Part shown: one piece after another, positions 23,218 to 33,830 of the stretch
How the letters are laid out: each line of letters starts with the position of its first letter
Position numbering within the stretch: position 1 is the first letter of the stretch
Source: Chrysogorgia sp. JL179-B06
Lineage: Eukaryota; Cnidaria; Anthozoa; Scleralcyonacea; Chrysogorgiidae
Direction of reading: 5' to 3'
NCBI GenBank assembly: GCA_035772405.1
Contig: JAYKKM010000122.1
Location: forward strand, 3,655,001 to 3,719,000
Length of the DNA stretch: 64,000 bases
Notes under the pieces: model-generated
The model's input: only the letters and a program-made list of their open reading frames with translations
The model's database searches: none
What the model was told of the DNA's origin: nothing
Made by a program: the position numbers and the translations under genes

Positions 23218-24349
23218 AATTGCGTTCGACGAAGGAGAACGCATTCTAATCTTGCATGTTATGGGTTACCTGTGCTTTACAGCTAAAAGAAATCAAGATA
23301 AAATCTTTCCCCTTTTTGAATAAATTACCGTTTTGGAATTTGGAATAAATTATGGCATTAGTACTAGCTAGGAAAATGCTGCCTCGGGACTAACACAGGA
23401 GCAGTGGATACGAAGTTGCTTGTATAAGTGTTCAGGATTAGGCATGCCAGCAGAATGATGCTAGAAATTTTCTATAGCATGGAGGATCAAATAAATAGAA
23501 TGTAGAATATAAACCACGTATAAAGGCGATCATATAGCCTTGTAATAAATAACATATGGTAATCATATGGCGCGTTTATAATCTGATCATTTGAACACCA
23601 TACATCTAATTCGAACAACATTTACTCGAAACGTGCAAGCCTCGCGAAGTTATAAATTTTCCATTCAAGCGACACTGCCAAATCGAACTTCACGATTGTA
23701 ATATTTGCTGAGTTATCTAGCGGTCGAACGGTCATATTTCAAATCGAACTAACGAACGGGAATGCGGGATGTCACCGTTGTCAAAAACATTGAGGTTTAT
23801 ATAGTGTCTCCTTGAATTAAGACGCTGTCGTTTGTTGCCATGTTCCACTCGATCTGAACAATCTAAATCACGCGTATCAAGGCGATCATTGGCCCAATCA
23901 TTTAAAAATAACATACGGTATAACGGTAATCATATGGCGCGTTTATAATGTCAAAATTCAATTTGATCATTTGAACACCATACATCTAATTCGAACAACA
24001 TTTACTCGAAACGAGCAAGCCTCGCGAAGTTATACATTTTCCATTCAAGCGAAACTTTTGCCAAATCGAACCTCACGATTGTAATATTTCTGAATTGAAC
24101 GATTTACAGGTATCTGGCGGTCAACTTTCAAATCGAATAAACGAACGGGAAATATACCCTCCTAATATTAAAATAACGTACGGAAATCACTCAGGATGTC
24201 ACCACTGTCAAAAACATTGAGGTTACAGTGTCTCCTTCAATTAAGACGCTGTTATATATTTATTAGCTTTATTTATCTTCATAACTCGTTACAGCATAAT
24301 TACCAATCTTCATTCGCCATTTACTGGTCCACATGCGTCGAACGCAATT
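23218..24349. repeat. 1.13-kb inverted-repeat-ended element with internal duplication
   Basis: AATTGCGTTCGACG at 23218-23231 recurs inverted at 24336-24349. Inside, the segment 23540-23770 (GGCGCGTTTATAAT, CATTTGAACACCATACATC, AGCGGTCGAACGG) is repeated at 23930-24150, and a shorter stretch (GTCACCGTTGTCAAAAACAT / GTCACCACTGTCAAAAACAT) follows each copy. No protein is encoded. It may be a non-autonomous DNA element, but I could not find a target-site duplication. Confidence 0.6.
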
Positions 24350-24389
24350 ACATAATCTTTGATTACTCCTAGTAATAATATATAACGTG

Positions 24390-24580
24390 CCCATTTGGCA
24401 GAAGAATTGAGAAAAGAGAGATAGAAAGTTAAAGTCACACGGATCTTAAATATGAAATATTGAAATGTTGGAAGGGTGAAGTAGAGAAAGTGCTGATAGT
24501 ACCAATCATCATTGGTGCCCTTGGATTGGTAACCAGAAATCTAACTATTACTAATCTTACGAAAATCGACTTCATAATAA
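24390..24580 (+). pseudogene. Fragment of the third RT family
   Basis: Broken translation reads CPFGRRIEK, then EVEKVLIVPIIIGALGLVTR before stopping, followed by an AAT tract at 24576-24590. It corresponds to the end of the 22781-23135 fragment. Too short to be functional. Confidence 0.6.
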
Positions 24581-24589
24581 TAATAATAA

Positions 24590-25105
24590 TAAAGACGTAT
24601 TAGGAGCATTATACAATTGTCTCAATGCTCTTACAACAATATATTCTTAATGTTACTTATAAAACTAATTACAGTTTCATTATAAGATAAAGCCTATACT
24701 ACATATATTACCACTATGAACAAAAACGTGTGTCTACAGCGAGTACAGTTCCATGAGTTTTATTCCAAGTTAATTACTGCATGCACGCACTCGAGCATAC
24801 GTATAGCGTGCTTCGTTTGCTTGCGTGTGAAGACCAACCGTTTTTGCGCGAGCTTGTGAAAAACAAACGTTAAAAATCTCGGTATAGACAATCCGGTATT
24901 TCACTTAAATATTATTTAAATGACTTCATGCCAGGAATAGAACCATTACAGAATTAACTCTGCCTGTTAGGAACAGCCAGGATCAGTTAAACTAAATATT
25001 TAGCTAAGGGATGTGACCCGATAGTAATTATAGATACTTTTCCGGAAATTACAACAAATCCGTATAAATCAGATATAATAATAATAATAATTATTTATTT
25101 AAATT

Positions 25106-25184
<79 letters not shown>

Positions 25185-26205
25185 GGGCATGGGGTAGGAC
25201 AAGTATTAGCTTTAGCCTACTACGGGAATAGCACCTTTGGCAAGTGCTAGGGTTACAACGAAAGGTTAGATGGGGTTCTTAATTCAGCCTTGGTTGGCAA
25301 TCCATCTCGGAGAAGGTAACTCCGAATTCAAATCCTCCATCTATAGGGGTGATATAGACGCAAGCTACGATGTTTACCGTGTTAAGAGCTGGATGACTGA
25401 TGGGTACTAGACAGTCGTGTACGGTTTCCTGCTAGAAGTGCAACCCTGAGCAGTAACAAGCCTTATTCTATGTGCCAGGCAACGTAGGACGGACTACATC
25501 CCCTGGCGACCACTACCCTCTTATAATGAGTGAATAATATCCAATGATAATTTATCCAATAAGGGCGTAAATGAGACTGGAACCTCGTGTGAAGGTCACA
25601 CGCCCGGCAGGTGTCCTGTGGCACAGCAGCGCAGGCTCGACCGTCACCATATTACTGTTGCAAGCGTTAGATAGAAATGGTCAAAGGAACTTAATGTAGT
25701 AGTCATGAAATGCTTCTATCTAAGTAGTAACTAGACCCTTTACAGAAGAAGAAGTGCCGAGCCATATCGAATGCACATAAATACGGAAACGTGTTCTACA
25801 GGACGAAGCAGATGAGGGGGTTCAAAATTCAGAAGAACTGGTAATCTTTATCAAGATGAAAGAGGAGAGAGTAACACAGGAGGTCCAAACAGAGATAACG
25901 AATATATGTTGATGTTGGTCGATCGGCGACCTTATCAAGACCGAATGAATGAAAGATGGATATTTGGACAGAGCCTGAATTAACGAACGAGAAAATAAGC
26001 CAAAGAGAAAAAGAACCGGAATGGAAAGTAATGGGAACCAGAGACAGACGAAAGAGCGAGGAAATAATTACATTGACAGTTCGTGAGTTGTACCTGTGAG
26101 TTTAATGTGTTGTGCCTGCGTATTTTGACTTGAAGTCTTGGCGTTTTCTGCGTTGGTTCGAACATAATCGTGACTTTAATGTGAACTGTTAATTATATGT
26201 TATAC
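24590..26205. other. Intronic, AAT tract and unidentified moderately GC-rich segment
   Basis: An AAT microsatellite occupies 25108-25183. The segment 25190-25690 is compositionally unlike its surroundings (GGGGTAGGACAAGTATTAGC, CACACGCCCGGCAGGTGTCC) and looks like the untranslated start of a retroelement, but no frame identifies it. 25700-26205 holds no supported gene. Confidence 0.4.
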
Positions 26206-26211
26206 GTACTT
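26206..26211. repeat. Polinton target-site duplication, left (GTACTT)
   Basis: GTACTT directly precedes the left TIR and is repeated exactly at 46248-46253. A 6-bp duplication is diagnostic for Polinton/Maverick integration. Confidence 0.95.
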
Positions 26212-27257
26212 AGTAGTATAGTAAGTGGGGGTTCGAGCTCAATCGATGTCAGCCATAAATATAAATGCCAAAACATCACCAAATTTGTGCCAAATCACGA
26301 TTTGACAAAATTTGGTGTTGTTTCGGCACATTCACATTTACGGATAACATCGAATAAGCTCGAACCCCCACTTACTATACTACTATGGCGGTCGTTAATT
26401 GGGCTAAACACTCCTCACGTTTTCTACTCAATTGATGTCAAACACGCGCGAGACTCACGAAACAATACCAAATTTATACCAAATCGCGATTTTGCTAAAT
26501 TTGGCGTCATTTCAGTCACATTTTTAAAAATAGAAAGTGTCGTTTCAACATTTTCGCAAACTTGTCAAATCACATTTAGGAAAATGTAGTTTCAACATTT
26601 TAACAGGTTTACGTCACATTTAAAAAAAAGTAGAAAGTGTCGTTTCAACATTTTCACAAACTTGTCAAATCACATTTAGGAAAATAGTCGTTTCAACATT
26701 TTCACAGGCTTACGTCACATTTAAAAAATAGAAAGTGTCGTTTCAACATTTTCACAAATTTATGTCACATTTAAAAAATAGTCGTTTCAACATTTTCACA
26801 AATTTATGTCAAATCACATTTAGGAAAATAGTCGTTTCAACATTTTCACAAATTTGTCAAATCACATTTAAGAAAATAGTCGTTTCAACGCTTTTACAAA
26901 TTTATGTATCGTAAAAGTGTCTCACGCGTGATAAAATTGCCACCTGTTATGCAAATTAGATTATTGCCACCTGTTAATAATAGATTAGTCCGTTTGTTCA
27001 CTATTTTCAGCGTTTGTCGCACTTCTAAAATGGTGATCGTACACATATTTTGACGTTGTGATTCCTCCCGACAACAAGCCCAAGAAAGGCACATATGGTG
27101 TCACAACCGCGACAATGCTCTCAACGTCTTTCTTTAATAACGGGTCTTTTTGCAACTCATCGTTTAGTTCGTCAGGGTTCTCAATAGCATTCAATCCATC
27201 TAATAAGCTAGCGAATTTGCTGATTAACAAGTCAGTGAGAAAAGCGTTTGCAATTTC
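26212..27257 (+). repeat. Polinton left TIR (about 1,046 bp)
   Basis: Inverse of 44947-46247 apart from a 255-bp SINE and small indels. Outer part: a nested inverted repeat, 26212-26384. Middle (26515-26905): about eight copies of a roughly 45-bp unit (GTCGTTTCAACATTTTCACA...GTCAAATCACATTTAGGAAA). Inner part: the last half of the gene at 26985-27500. Identity stops near 27257. Confidence 0.9.
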
Positions 27258-27500
27258 CATTCTCTTCAACTCATATTGGCGCCATATCTTATCGATAACC
27301 TTTGCGGACGCTTTTTTAATGTATGCTTCAGATTGGCTCACCACACCATCACCAGACAGTCTAATAAGTTCGGCTCTCCTAACGTCAATGTCGTCTTCCA
27401 CAGTCGAGGCACTAGCGGCTTGAGTCTCCTCAACTAATTCCTCAATCGTGGGGTTTTCTTCACTTTTGCGTTTCACCATCACGCTATTACTTATACCCAT
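26985..27500 (-). CDS. Polinton helical protein of unknown function, partly inside the TIR
   Basis: 171 residues from ATG 27500. The first 40 residues are acidic and low-complexity with a basic patch (MVKRK). Residues 75-130 are predicted helical (IANAFLTDLLISKFASLLDG). Residues 133-150 are hydrophobic and Gly/Pro-rich (VVTPYVPFLGLLSGGITTSK), possibly membrane-associated. I do not recognise a named domain. It is the outermost left gene, 3 bp downstream of the ATPase, probably co-transcribed with the capsid block. Its last 88 codons lie within the TIR, so a promoterless copy exists at 44953-45219. Confidence 0.75.
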   Translation of the reverse strand: MGISNSVMVKRKSEENPTIEELVEETQAASASTVEDDIDVRRAELIRLSGDGVVSQSEAYIKKASAKVIDKIWRQYELKRMEIANAFLTDLLISKFASLLDGLNAIENPDELNDELQKDPLLKKDVESIVAVVTPYVPFLGLLSGGITTSKYVYDHHFRSATNAENSEQTD

Positions 27501-27503
27501 ATT

Positions 27504-28103
27504 TTATTGCGGAATAACAACTTCGTGACTGTATGGATAGCGCAGTGAGATTTCGAGTCTAGCGTACTTATGATTTTTTAATGCGGTCACAATCGCCGAC
27601 GCTTCCTCTTTGCTAATGTCTCCAAGGTAATCGTCAATAACAACCTTCATATCACTCTTACTCGGACAGTAAAAGCAAACGAGCTTACTAATGTTCTCTC
27701 TATACGGTTTTGCGATCGACGTCAGTTGTTGTGTGATGACAATAACGCTCAACATAAAATGTCGCGCACTAAAAGCCAAGTTGACCAATTGACTAGTCCT
27801 ATTCTTGACGTCCTGTCCACTTGCACAGTCGTCCAACACAATCAGAGTGTTAGTGCCTTTAAAAACGTTTGTTACACACTTGAGAACAGCGTCAACATTA
27901 TCCTGCGCACAGTCTATCGCTAACACGTCAGGGTCACGTACATATTTCCAATCTTGATACGCTTTGTTCCACTCGAAAGTAGGGCAAATCAACACAATGT
28001 AGTCAAACTTGCCACGATACTCAGATTCCAGTGTGTTGAGTAGGTAATGTGTCTTACCACAAGCTGTCATCCCAACAATTAGCGCATTAAATGGAGTTTC
28101 CAT
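27504..28103 (-). CDS. Polinton genome-packaging ATPase (A32/FtsK-HerA type)
   Basis: 199 residues. Walker A is at residues 11-18 (GMTACGKT), Walker B at 86-92 (TLIVLDD), and a sensor-like VIVITQQLTS follows. This size and motif layout is that of the Polinton ATPase, related to poxvirus A32 and other packaging motors that pump DNA into capsids with ATP. The ORF is intact. Its ATG is 15 bp downstream of the capsid gene's stop, so it is probably part of a minus-strand morphogenesis cluster. Confidence 0.9.
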   Translation of the reverse strand: METPFNALIVGMTACGKTHYLLNTLESEYRGKFDYIVLICPTFEWNKAYQDWKYVRDPDVLAIDCAQDNVDAVLKCVTNVFKGTNTLIVLDDCASGQDVKNRTSQLVNLAFSARHFMLSVIVITQQLTSIAKPYRENISKLVCFYCPSKSDMKVVIDDYLGDISKEEASAIVTALKNHKYARLEISLRYPYSHEVVIPQ

Positions 28104-28118
28104 TAAATTGCGTTTGAT

Positions 28119-29357
28119 TTAATACTGGATTGATTGCAGCCCATTGTTCATGAAGTTGACTAACCCATCACTCATCACAAACACCCTGCACATGACATTT
28201 GCAGTCGTCGCTTTCTTAGTGATCTCAAGAAGTACACCGGACTGTGTGTTCACAATTTTCTTACCAGTGGCTACATTGCGATTATCTTGAACGCTCCTCA
28301 AGTCAATGACTAACGCAAAACCACTTTGGTAGAATTTCTGTATGGTCATGAACTGAGCGTGTTCTTCACCCAACCCAAACAACCGTTTCGCTTCTGCGTA
28401 GAACTTCGACTTTGGGATGCCTTGTGAGTACACGCTATTTGGCACACCTTCAATTGTGACTCTAACACTCTCAATATTTGGGTAGAGAAACTCCTCACTG
28501 TCTGTTCGCACCTTATTCGTGAATAGCAACACAATTGCCTTCATGCTTTTTCTTGGTAGATTAACATTCTCGTTCACAATGGTCGTACCTTTGTCCCATT
28601 CAGTGGTTTTCATCAACGTGACGTGTTCGTATGACAAACTACGACCACTTGCATAGCCCGACGTTATTTCATCAGAGAGCTCCTGGTTGTCAATCGTCTC
28701 ATACTCAAGCTCGAGGTTCTCCAGAGTGTATCCACCTACACTCTCATTGGATTGTGCCACCATGATGTCTGTGGCCTTTGGTAGTGTGATCACATACTGC
28801 AAGTTGTTGTTCATGCTAAAAGGAGCGTACAACCCGTGGTCATTCATGATCTTACCAAGCTTTATCCGCTGTTTCGTTCCAATCACACCAAACATTAACG
28901 CGTCACTAACTTTAGCAACGTTTCCACTTGTCGCGCCACTGTCATCCTTAGAAATTAACTTTCTCAAGTTCTCAGAGCCAACGCCATAGTCAATCATTTG
29001 GTCTCGCGCAGTAACACTTTCCCAAAGGTCACGATAAACACCAGTGTAACTTTCCCCACTATTGTCATACACAGTCTCCCCAGCTAGTCTCACAACAAGT
29101 TTCTCACAAAGTAACTTGCTCACATTGTTCAAGAACCAACTTTTGTCATTCGCGTTCTTAAAGTCGAACACTAGACCCAACGATCCAGGCACCAAACAGC
29201 TACTAACCTTAAGCTTCGGTACATCAATGTAGAGTTCCTCACCAGGACTGACTTTATTAGGGTTCAACGTGATCACATGCTGCGTTCTCGTCCCTTTTAT
29301 GACGCCCATAGTTGCTCGTCTAAAACCAGGGCTCAATTCTGCTGACGTGACGTTCAT
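28119..29357 (-). CDS. Probable Polinton major capsid protein (double jelly roll)
   Basis: 412 residues, intact. It is beta-rich with alternating hydrophobics; the start HVITLNPNKVSPGEELYIDV then KLKVSSCLVPGSLGLVFDF resembles the opening strand segment of jelly-roll capsid proteins. Its place next to the packaging ATPase, and its length and composition, fit the Polinton PY/MCP, which forms the icosahedral shell. No signal peptide or membrane segment. The assignment rests on context and fold-like pattern, not on a catalytic motif; a structure prediction should show two stacked eight-stranded barrels. Confidence 0.68.
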   Translation of the reverse strand: MNVTSAELSPGFRRATMGVIKGTRTQHVITLNPNKVSPGEELYIDVPKLKVSSCLVPGSLGLVFDFKNANDKSWFLNNVSKLLCEKLVVRLAGETVYDNSGESYTGVYRDLWESVTARDQMIDYGVGSENLRKLISKDDSGATSGNVAKVSDALMFGVIGTKQRIKLGKIMNDHGLYAPFSMNNNLQYVITLPKATDIMVAQSNESVGGYTLENLELEYETIDNQELSDEITSGYASGRSLSYEHVTLMKTTEWDKGTTIVNENVNLPRKSMKAIVLLFTNKVRTDSEEFLYPNIESVRVTIEGVPNSVYSQGIPKSKFYAEAKRLFGLGEEHAQFMTIQKFYQSGFALVIDLRSVQDNRNVATGKKIVNTQSGVLLEITKKATTANVMCRVFVMSDGLVNFMNNGLQSIQY

Positions 29358-29379
29358 ATACTTTACATATGTTTTATCA

Positions 29380-32300
29380 CTACCGTTTTAGTTTATAATA
29401 GTCATAAACGAACCACGCAAATATCACTGCGAGTACCCACAGATTTTGAGCCAACCAAGCGGGACCCTTTGCACCCAACGTCAACGCATTATAAACTAAG
29501 TTAGCCAACCCAACAGCCCATGGACCCATCTTCATGATTGCATTCTTAACAGCCTGTGCGAACGACTTTGTGGCTTTAGCGCCTTTCATAACAGCAGACC
29601 TCCCAGCGATAATTGAATTGAATTGAATTTATTAAAAATAGACTTTGCAACCATAAAGGTTGAAATACATCTATCATTTACAAAGTGGGTTAATTAAATA
29701 TATAACTATAACAAAAGGTAATGACAAGAAATTAGGACAAAGTTCAAAAATTTCTAGCGCCTATAATACTACCATTATTTACAGATAAAAATATATCTAG
29801 CTTTAACTGGTCAATGATTATTATATATTGTTACCGACGAGGGAATAAAAGAATTTTTAAAGCGATTTGTTCTACATTTAATGGGAACGAGTTTATTCGA
29901 TACGCGTAAATTGTAACTACAATGTTCGGCAGTTTCTACAAGTTCGGAGAGGGGACTAGTTTGTGGAAGAACTTCTTTTCTAAAAAATTTCGTACATAAC
30001 AGTTCGCGCCTAGAAGACAGAGTTGGGATGTTAAGTTCTGACAAAGATTCGTTGTATGATAGTGATGGGTTAATTATTTTCAACGCCCGTGACTGAATTC
30101 TTTCTATTTCTTTAGATAGGTATTCAGGTATGTTATAATGCCAAACTTGGGCGCAATACTCCAGAATGGGTCTTACACATGAAAAATACACTGAAATCAA
30201 TGTTTTAGTGTCAGCACGAGCTCGTTTAAGAAGTTTAAGCATGTAGAGGCGTTTCGCAGACTTTTTCACAATGTAAGCCACATGGTCATTCCACTTTAAA
30301 TCGTCGCTGAAAATTACACCAAGTAGTTTTTCGGATTTCACCACTTCAATGGGCTGTTCGTCGACGGTCATTGGAGGGAAATTTGGATTATTTTTCCAAA
30401 AAACAAACAAGGATTTCTTTGCATTTACGTGGGTTTAAGGACATATTATTTATTGTGCACCACTTAAACAGTGGTTTTAGAAGGAATTAAACATTCCTTC
30501 TAAAATAGTTTGAAAGTTCGAATCTTGGTTTCTAAAAAGCGTTTCTGAAAGAGACGAATCGTCAACGTATTTCCATCTATCGTCCCAATCCACCAACAAA
30601 TCGTTTATCATTATCGTAAATAGGATCGGACCTAAGACGGTGCCTTGAGGGACTCCACCGTTCACAGGTTCGAAACTAGAGGTGTGTTTACCTATCTTCA
30701 CTCGTTGTTTCCTACCAGTAAGAAACTGTTTTACCCATGCGATCAGAATGGGGTCAATAGCCATTTCCTCCATTTTTTTTAAAAGGATATGGTGATCAAT
30801 CCTATCGAAGGCTTTACTAAAATCTAGAAGCAGGACCCGCACGCATTGGTCGAGTTTATCGGTAGATCCATACAGATGGTGAGCGAAAGACAGAAGAGCG
30901 TGAGTTGTAGACAAACCAGCGAGTGATCCGAATTGTTTCTGGTCAATGAGATGTCTGATTTGTGACATCATCCACCCTGCGACAAAATGTTCCATAATTT
31001 TTGAGAGAATCGGAGTTAGAGATATTGGACGTAGATCATTATCAATTTCATTAACCTTATCTGATTTACGAATAGGTATAACATCTGCTTCTTTCCATGG
31101 AACGGGAACGATTCTCTCTTGGATTGACGAATTAAAAATTTCAGCAACGGGTGATGAAAGTTCCATAGCAAAATCTTTTAAGATCCAACTTGGGAAATTG
31201 TCAGGTCCAGAGGCTTTAGCGCGATTGAGGTTGGACAGCTTCGAATAAACATCCTCAGGGGAAATGTGATATTTTGAAATGATTTCATTTATCAATGCAG
31301 GATATGTTTCAACGTTTTCCAGTTGGCAGCTTAGAGGTGGGAAAGGGTTTGTAACACTTAGGAAACTTTGATTAATTTTTGTTGCTAATTCGGCAGAATG
31401 GATTTCTTTGCCCGATATAACAACACTGGTTACTGGTGATTTTTTAGGAAATCCTCCAAGTTGTTTAATGGATTTCCACCAGGAAGCTGCATTGTCACAA
31501 TTTTTTACTTTATTTGCAAAAAAGGAACTCTTAACAATAATAGTTGTTATAATTCCAGCCATTGAAATTGCCACAGCGCTCAACCCAACCATATTTTCTT
31601 TAGCCCACTCCTTGAATTTCTGAAATCTGTCAATGTCGACTTCTTGTTGCTCTCTAACCTCTTCTATTCGCCGTTGCTCAATAGTTCTATCTAGCGCCTC
31701 CTCAAGCCCTACAACACGTTCTGTCAATTCAAAGATAACGTTCTCGTCATCCTCGTCGGCTTGTTCACCTAATGTTGTATTTATCGCTTCTCGAAAGTGG
31801 TCTTCTTGTATTCGCAGTGTGCCACCATCACCCACTCTTGATTCACGCAACACACTATCGCTTGGATTAAGCACACCATTCAGCTCGCGGTTCTCATTTA
31901 GTGTTAGCCCAGGTATGTCGACATAGTCCACTCTTGTTTCAATCACTGGGAAATCATCTAGGATTACTTCTGCTGTGGCAGCTGTTGTCTCTGTATTCTC
32001 AGGTATTTGATTAACTAACTGTTTAAACTGCTTGATCGCGTTTTTACTACTCGCATCTTTACTGTAGACCAAACCATTTCTCCTAGGTATTAGAATTCGT
32101 TTGGGTTCCCCATATTCACCATCTTTGTTTATCGGTTTGAAAAGAATAGACCCCGAGTCCGTAACCTGTGACCTGTTGACTATTTTCCTTGACGCGTCGT
32201 CGTGGCTGAGTCTTTTTTTATACAACTCACTTATTCTCTTGTCTATTAGCTGGATTCTTTTTACATCATTTTTTGTTAACTCTTTGTTGAATGTTTTTAG

Positions 32301-32711
32301 TTCGTCCAGTCTTCTATCAATTTCGTCCGACTTTTCAAAAGCAAAATTGAAGCTTGCGTCATTAACATCACCATATGACCCCTGCTCAACAAACTCCACT
32401 GTTGGGACTTCTGTGTTAGCTCCCCCTACTGTCACCGTTTTACCATCGTCAGTGTCGATAAATGACGTTTCTTCTCGCCCACTTCGTCTTCTAGCTAGCT
32501 CACTTTTCACCCTTTTCAAATTGTCACTAACCCTAGCATAATTAACACGAACGCTTTCCGACATATCACTCACACCGTACCTAATGGTTATATCGCTGAG
32601 CTCCTCACCAGTCTCGATGATATCCTCCTCTAGTTGCTCGTCACTTGTGTCTTTGTACTCACTCATGTTTTTCATCTCAAGGTCGTCGAAACCTTCCCCA
32701 CCTTCAGCCAT
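29380..32711 (-). pseudogene. Coiled-coil/membrane Polinton protein split by a LINE
   Basis: The first about 388 codons (32711 down to about 31545) encode an acidic, helical protein: MAEGGEGFDDLEMKNMSEYK, coiled-coil-like ELTERVVGLEEALDRTIEQR, then a hydrophobic segment (MVGLSAVAISMAGIITTII). The remaining about 75 codons (to 29380) lie beyond a 1.9-kb LINE and contain KNAIMKMGPWAVGLANLVYN and a terminal membrane span (NLWVLAVIFAWFVYDYY). The frame continues into LINE sequence, so a chimeric 744-codon frame (30477-32711) exists but is an accident of the insertion. A virion or membrane-scaffold role is suggested only by its position between capsid and integrase genes. Confidence 0.8.
29611..31545 (-). 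mobile_element. 5'-truncated LINE (CR1/L2-like) inside a Polinton gene
   Basis: On the minus strand: RT sequence from about 31530 (NAASWWKSIKQLGGFPKK) through ASGPDNFPSWILK, LLLDFSKAFDRIDHHILLKK, GVPQGTVLGPILFTIMINDL and KYVDDSSLSE. After a frame change it runs through SEKLLGVIFSDDLKWNDHVA and RPILEYCAQVWHYNIPEYLS. It ends with a short AATTC repeat tail (29611-29627) in place of poly-A, as in CR1/L2 elements. The endonuclease domain is absent. Likely target duplication: a few bases such as ATTAT. Confidence 0.87.
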
Positions 32712-32717
32712 ATTACA

Positions 32718-33830
32718 TTAGCCCACATTTTGAATATCGCTTTCTGGTATCCACGAATTATGTTTGCTTTCATAACCTAACCACTTGACCAACACCATCT
32801 TCTTTCCTCTGACTTTCTTTCTTCTCAACACCTTTTCAACTCTATACACATCATCACCATGTTTCTTGTTGACCAGCGACAATTCCTGTTCATAAAACTT
32901 CCCAATAATCTGTTCACCACTTATGTCCTCAATTTCGTACACACTCGGATCGCCACGAATAACTCTCGCCACTTTAAACAGCTCTTCAGTGAAGTTGGCT
33001 TCATAGCCCTTTGTGAATATACTCTTGTATTTACTAATTCTCACCGATTGACCAACCTTAAACCTCGGTAATGGATTGTCTGCAAATTGATGACCAAACA
33101 AAGTGGTCCAAACTTCACCTTCGTTCGACTTATTAACATCCTTTGGCTTCATCATAATACTTCGATTCACATTGCTATTATAATTGCCTACAAATTCACT
33201 CAAAACGTCAATCCATTTGTACGTTCCACGAGCATAAAAGTACTTCCACATAATACTCTTGAGACTTCTGTTAAAACGCTCAACAACAGCAGCCTTTTTA
33301 TCGCTCTTAGTGCTGAAATATTCAACATCACGTTCTTTCAACAAACTTTTCACCCCAACATTGTAGAACTCAAGTCCATCATCAAATTGCGCTAACTTAG
33401 GCATGGTTCCAAACCGATCTTTAAAGTCACTCAACAACTTTCCAACAGCCTCAGTCATGTTAGCAGTGTCTTTTCTATACACCGCAATGCCAAAAGCGTA
33501 TCTACTCAATATTTCAATACCTGTTAGTATCCAATAATAACCTCCATTCTGTTTTGAGTACTTACTCATGTCCACTAAGTCCATTTGGAGCTCTTCACCA
33601 AGAAACTCGACAAAGGTCGCGCGGAACTTGTGTCTTCTCACAATGGGTTTGTACCTAGTGTAAGTGTCCTGCGCTGTCAACCATTCTTTCACTGTTTTTC
33701 TAGTTACTTTCAATCCGTCTCCCAATGCACTTTGATACAACCTCTCTACACCACTGAACCCTGTCTTGGGATTATAATAAATGTCTCTCAACCCTTGTTC
33801 TGTTTCCACACCAAGTTCCATATAATTCAC
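32718..33830 (-). CDS. Polinton RVE-family integrase with C-terminal chromodomain
   Basis: 370 residues, intact. Catalytic triad candidates: D84 (ELQMDLVDM), D150 (AQFDDGLEF) and E184 (KAAVVERFNRSLK), a D-D(33)E arrangement as in retroviral-type integrases. An SH3-like DNA-binding region follows (RFKVGQSVRISKYKSIF, about 255-315), then a chromodomain at about 325-368 (DVYRVEKVLRRKKVRGKKMV then LVKWLGYESKHNSWIPESDI), with aromatic residues suited to methyl-lysine reading. It inserts element DNA with the 6-bp duplication seen here; the chromodomain may steer insertion into marked chromatin. Downstream neighbour is the split membrane protein (6 bp apart). Confidence 0.95.
   Translation of the reverse strand: MNYMELGVETEQGLRDIYYNPKTGFSGVERLYQSALGDGLKVTRKTVKEWLTAQDTYTRYKPIVRRHKFRATFVEFLGEELQMDLVDMSKYSKQNGGYYWILTGIEILSRYAFGIAVYRKDTANMTEAVGKLLSDFKDRFGTMPKLAQFDDGLEFYNVGVKSLLKERDVEYFSTKSDKKAAVVERFNRSLKSIMWKYFYARGTYKWIDVLSEFVGNYNSNVNRSIMMKPKDVNKSNEGEVWTTLFGHQFADNPLPRFKVGQSVRISKYKSIFTKGYEANFTEELFKVARVIRGDPSVYEIEDISGEQIIGKFYEQELSLVNKKHGDDVYRVEKVLRRKKVRGKKMVLVKWLGYESKHNSWIPESDIQNVG

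Noticed and set aside
26515..26905. Regularly spaced repeats resembling a CRISPR array
   Set aside because: The units are tandem without unique spacers, lie in a Polinton TIR and recur inverted at the other end; the genome is eukaryotic.
30477..32711. A 744-residue capsid-block/reverse-transcriptase fusion as a real gene
   Set aside because: The junction is a LINE insertion point and the missing C-terminal end of the Polinton protein is found beyond the LINE at 29380-29601.
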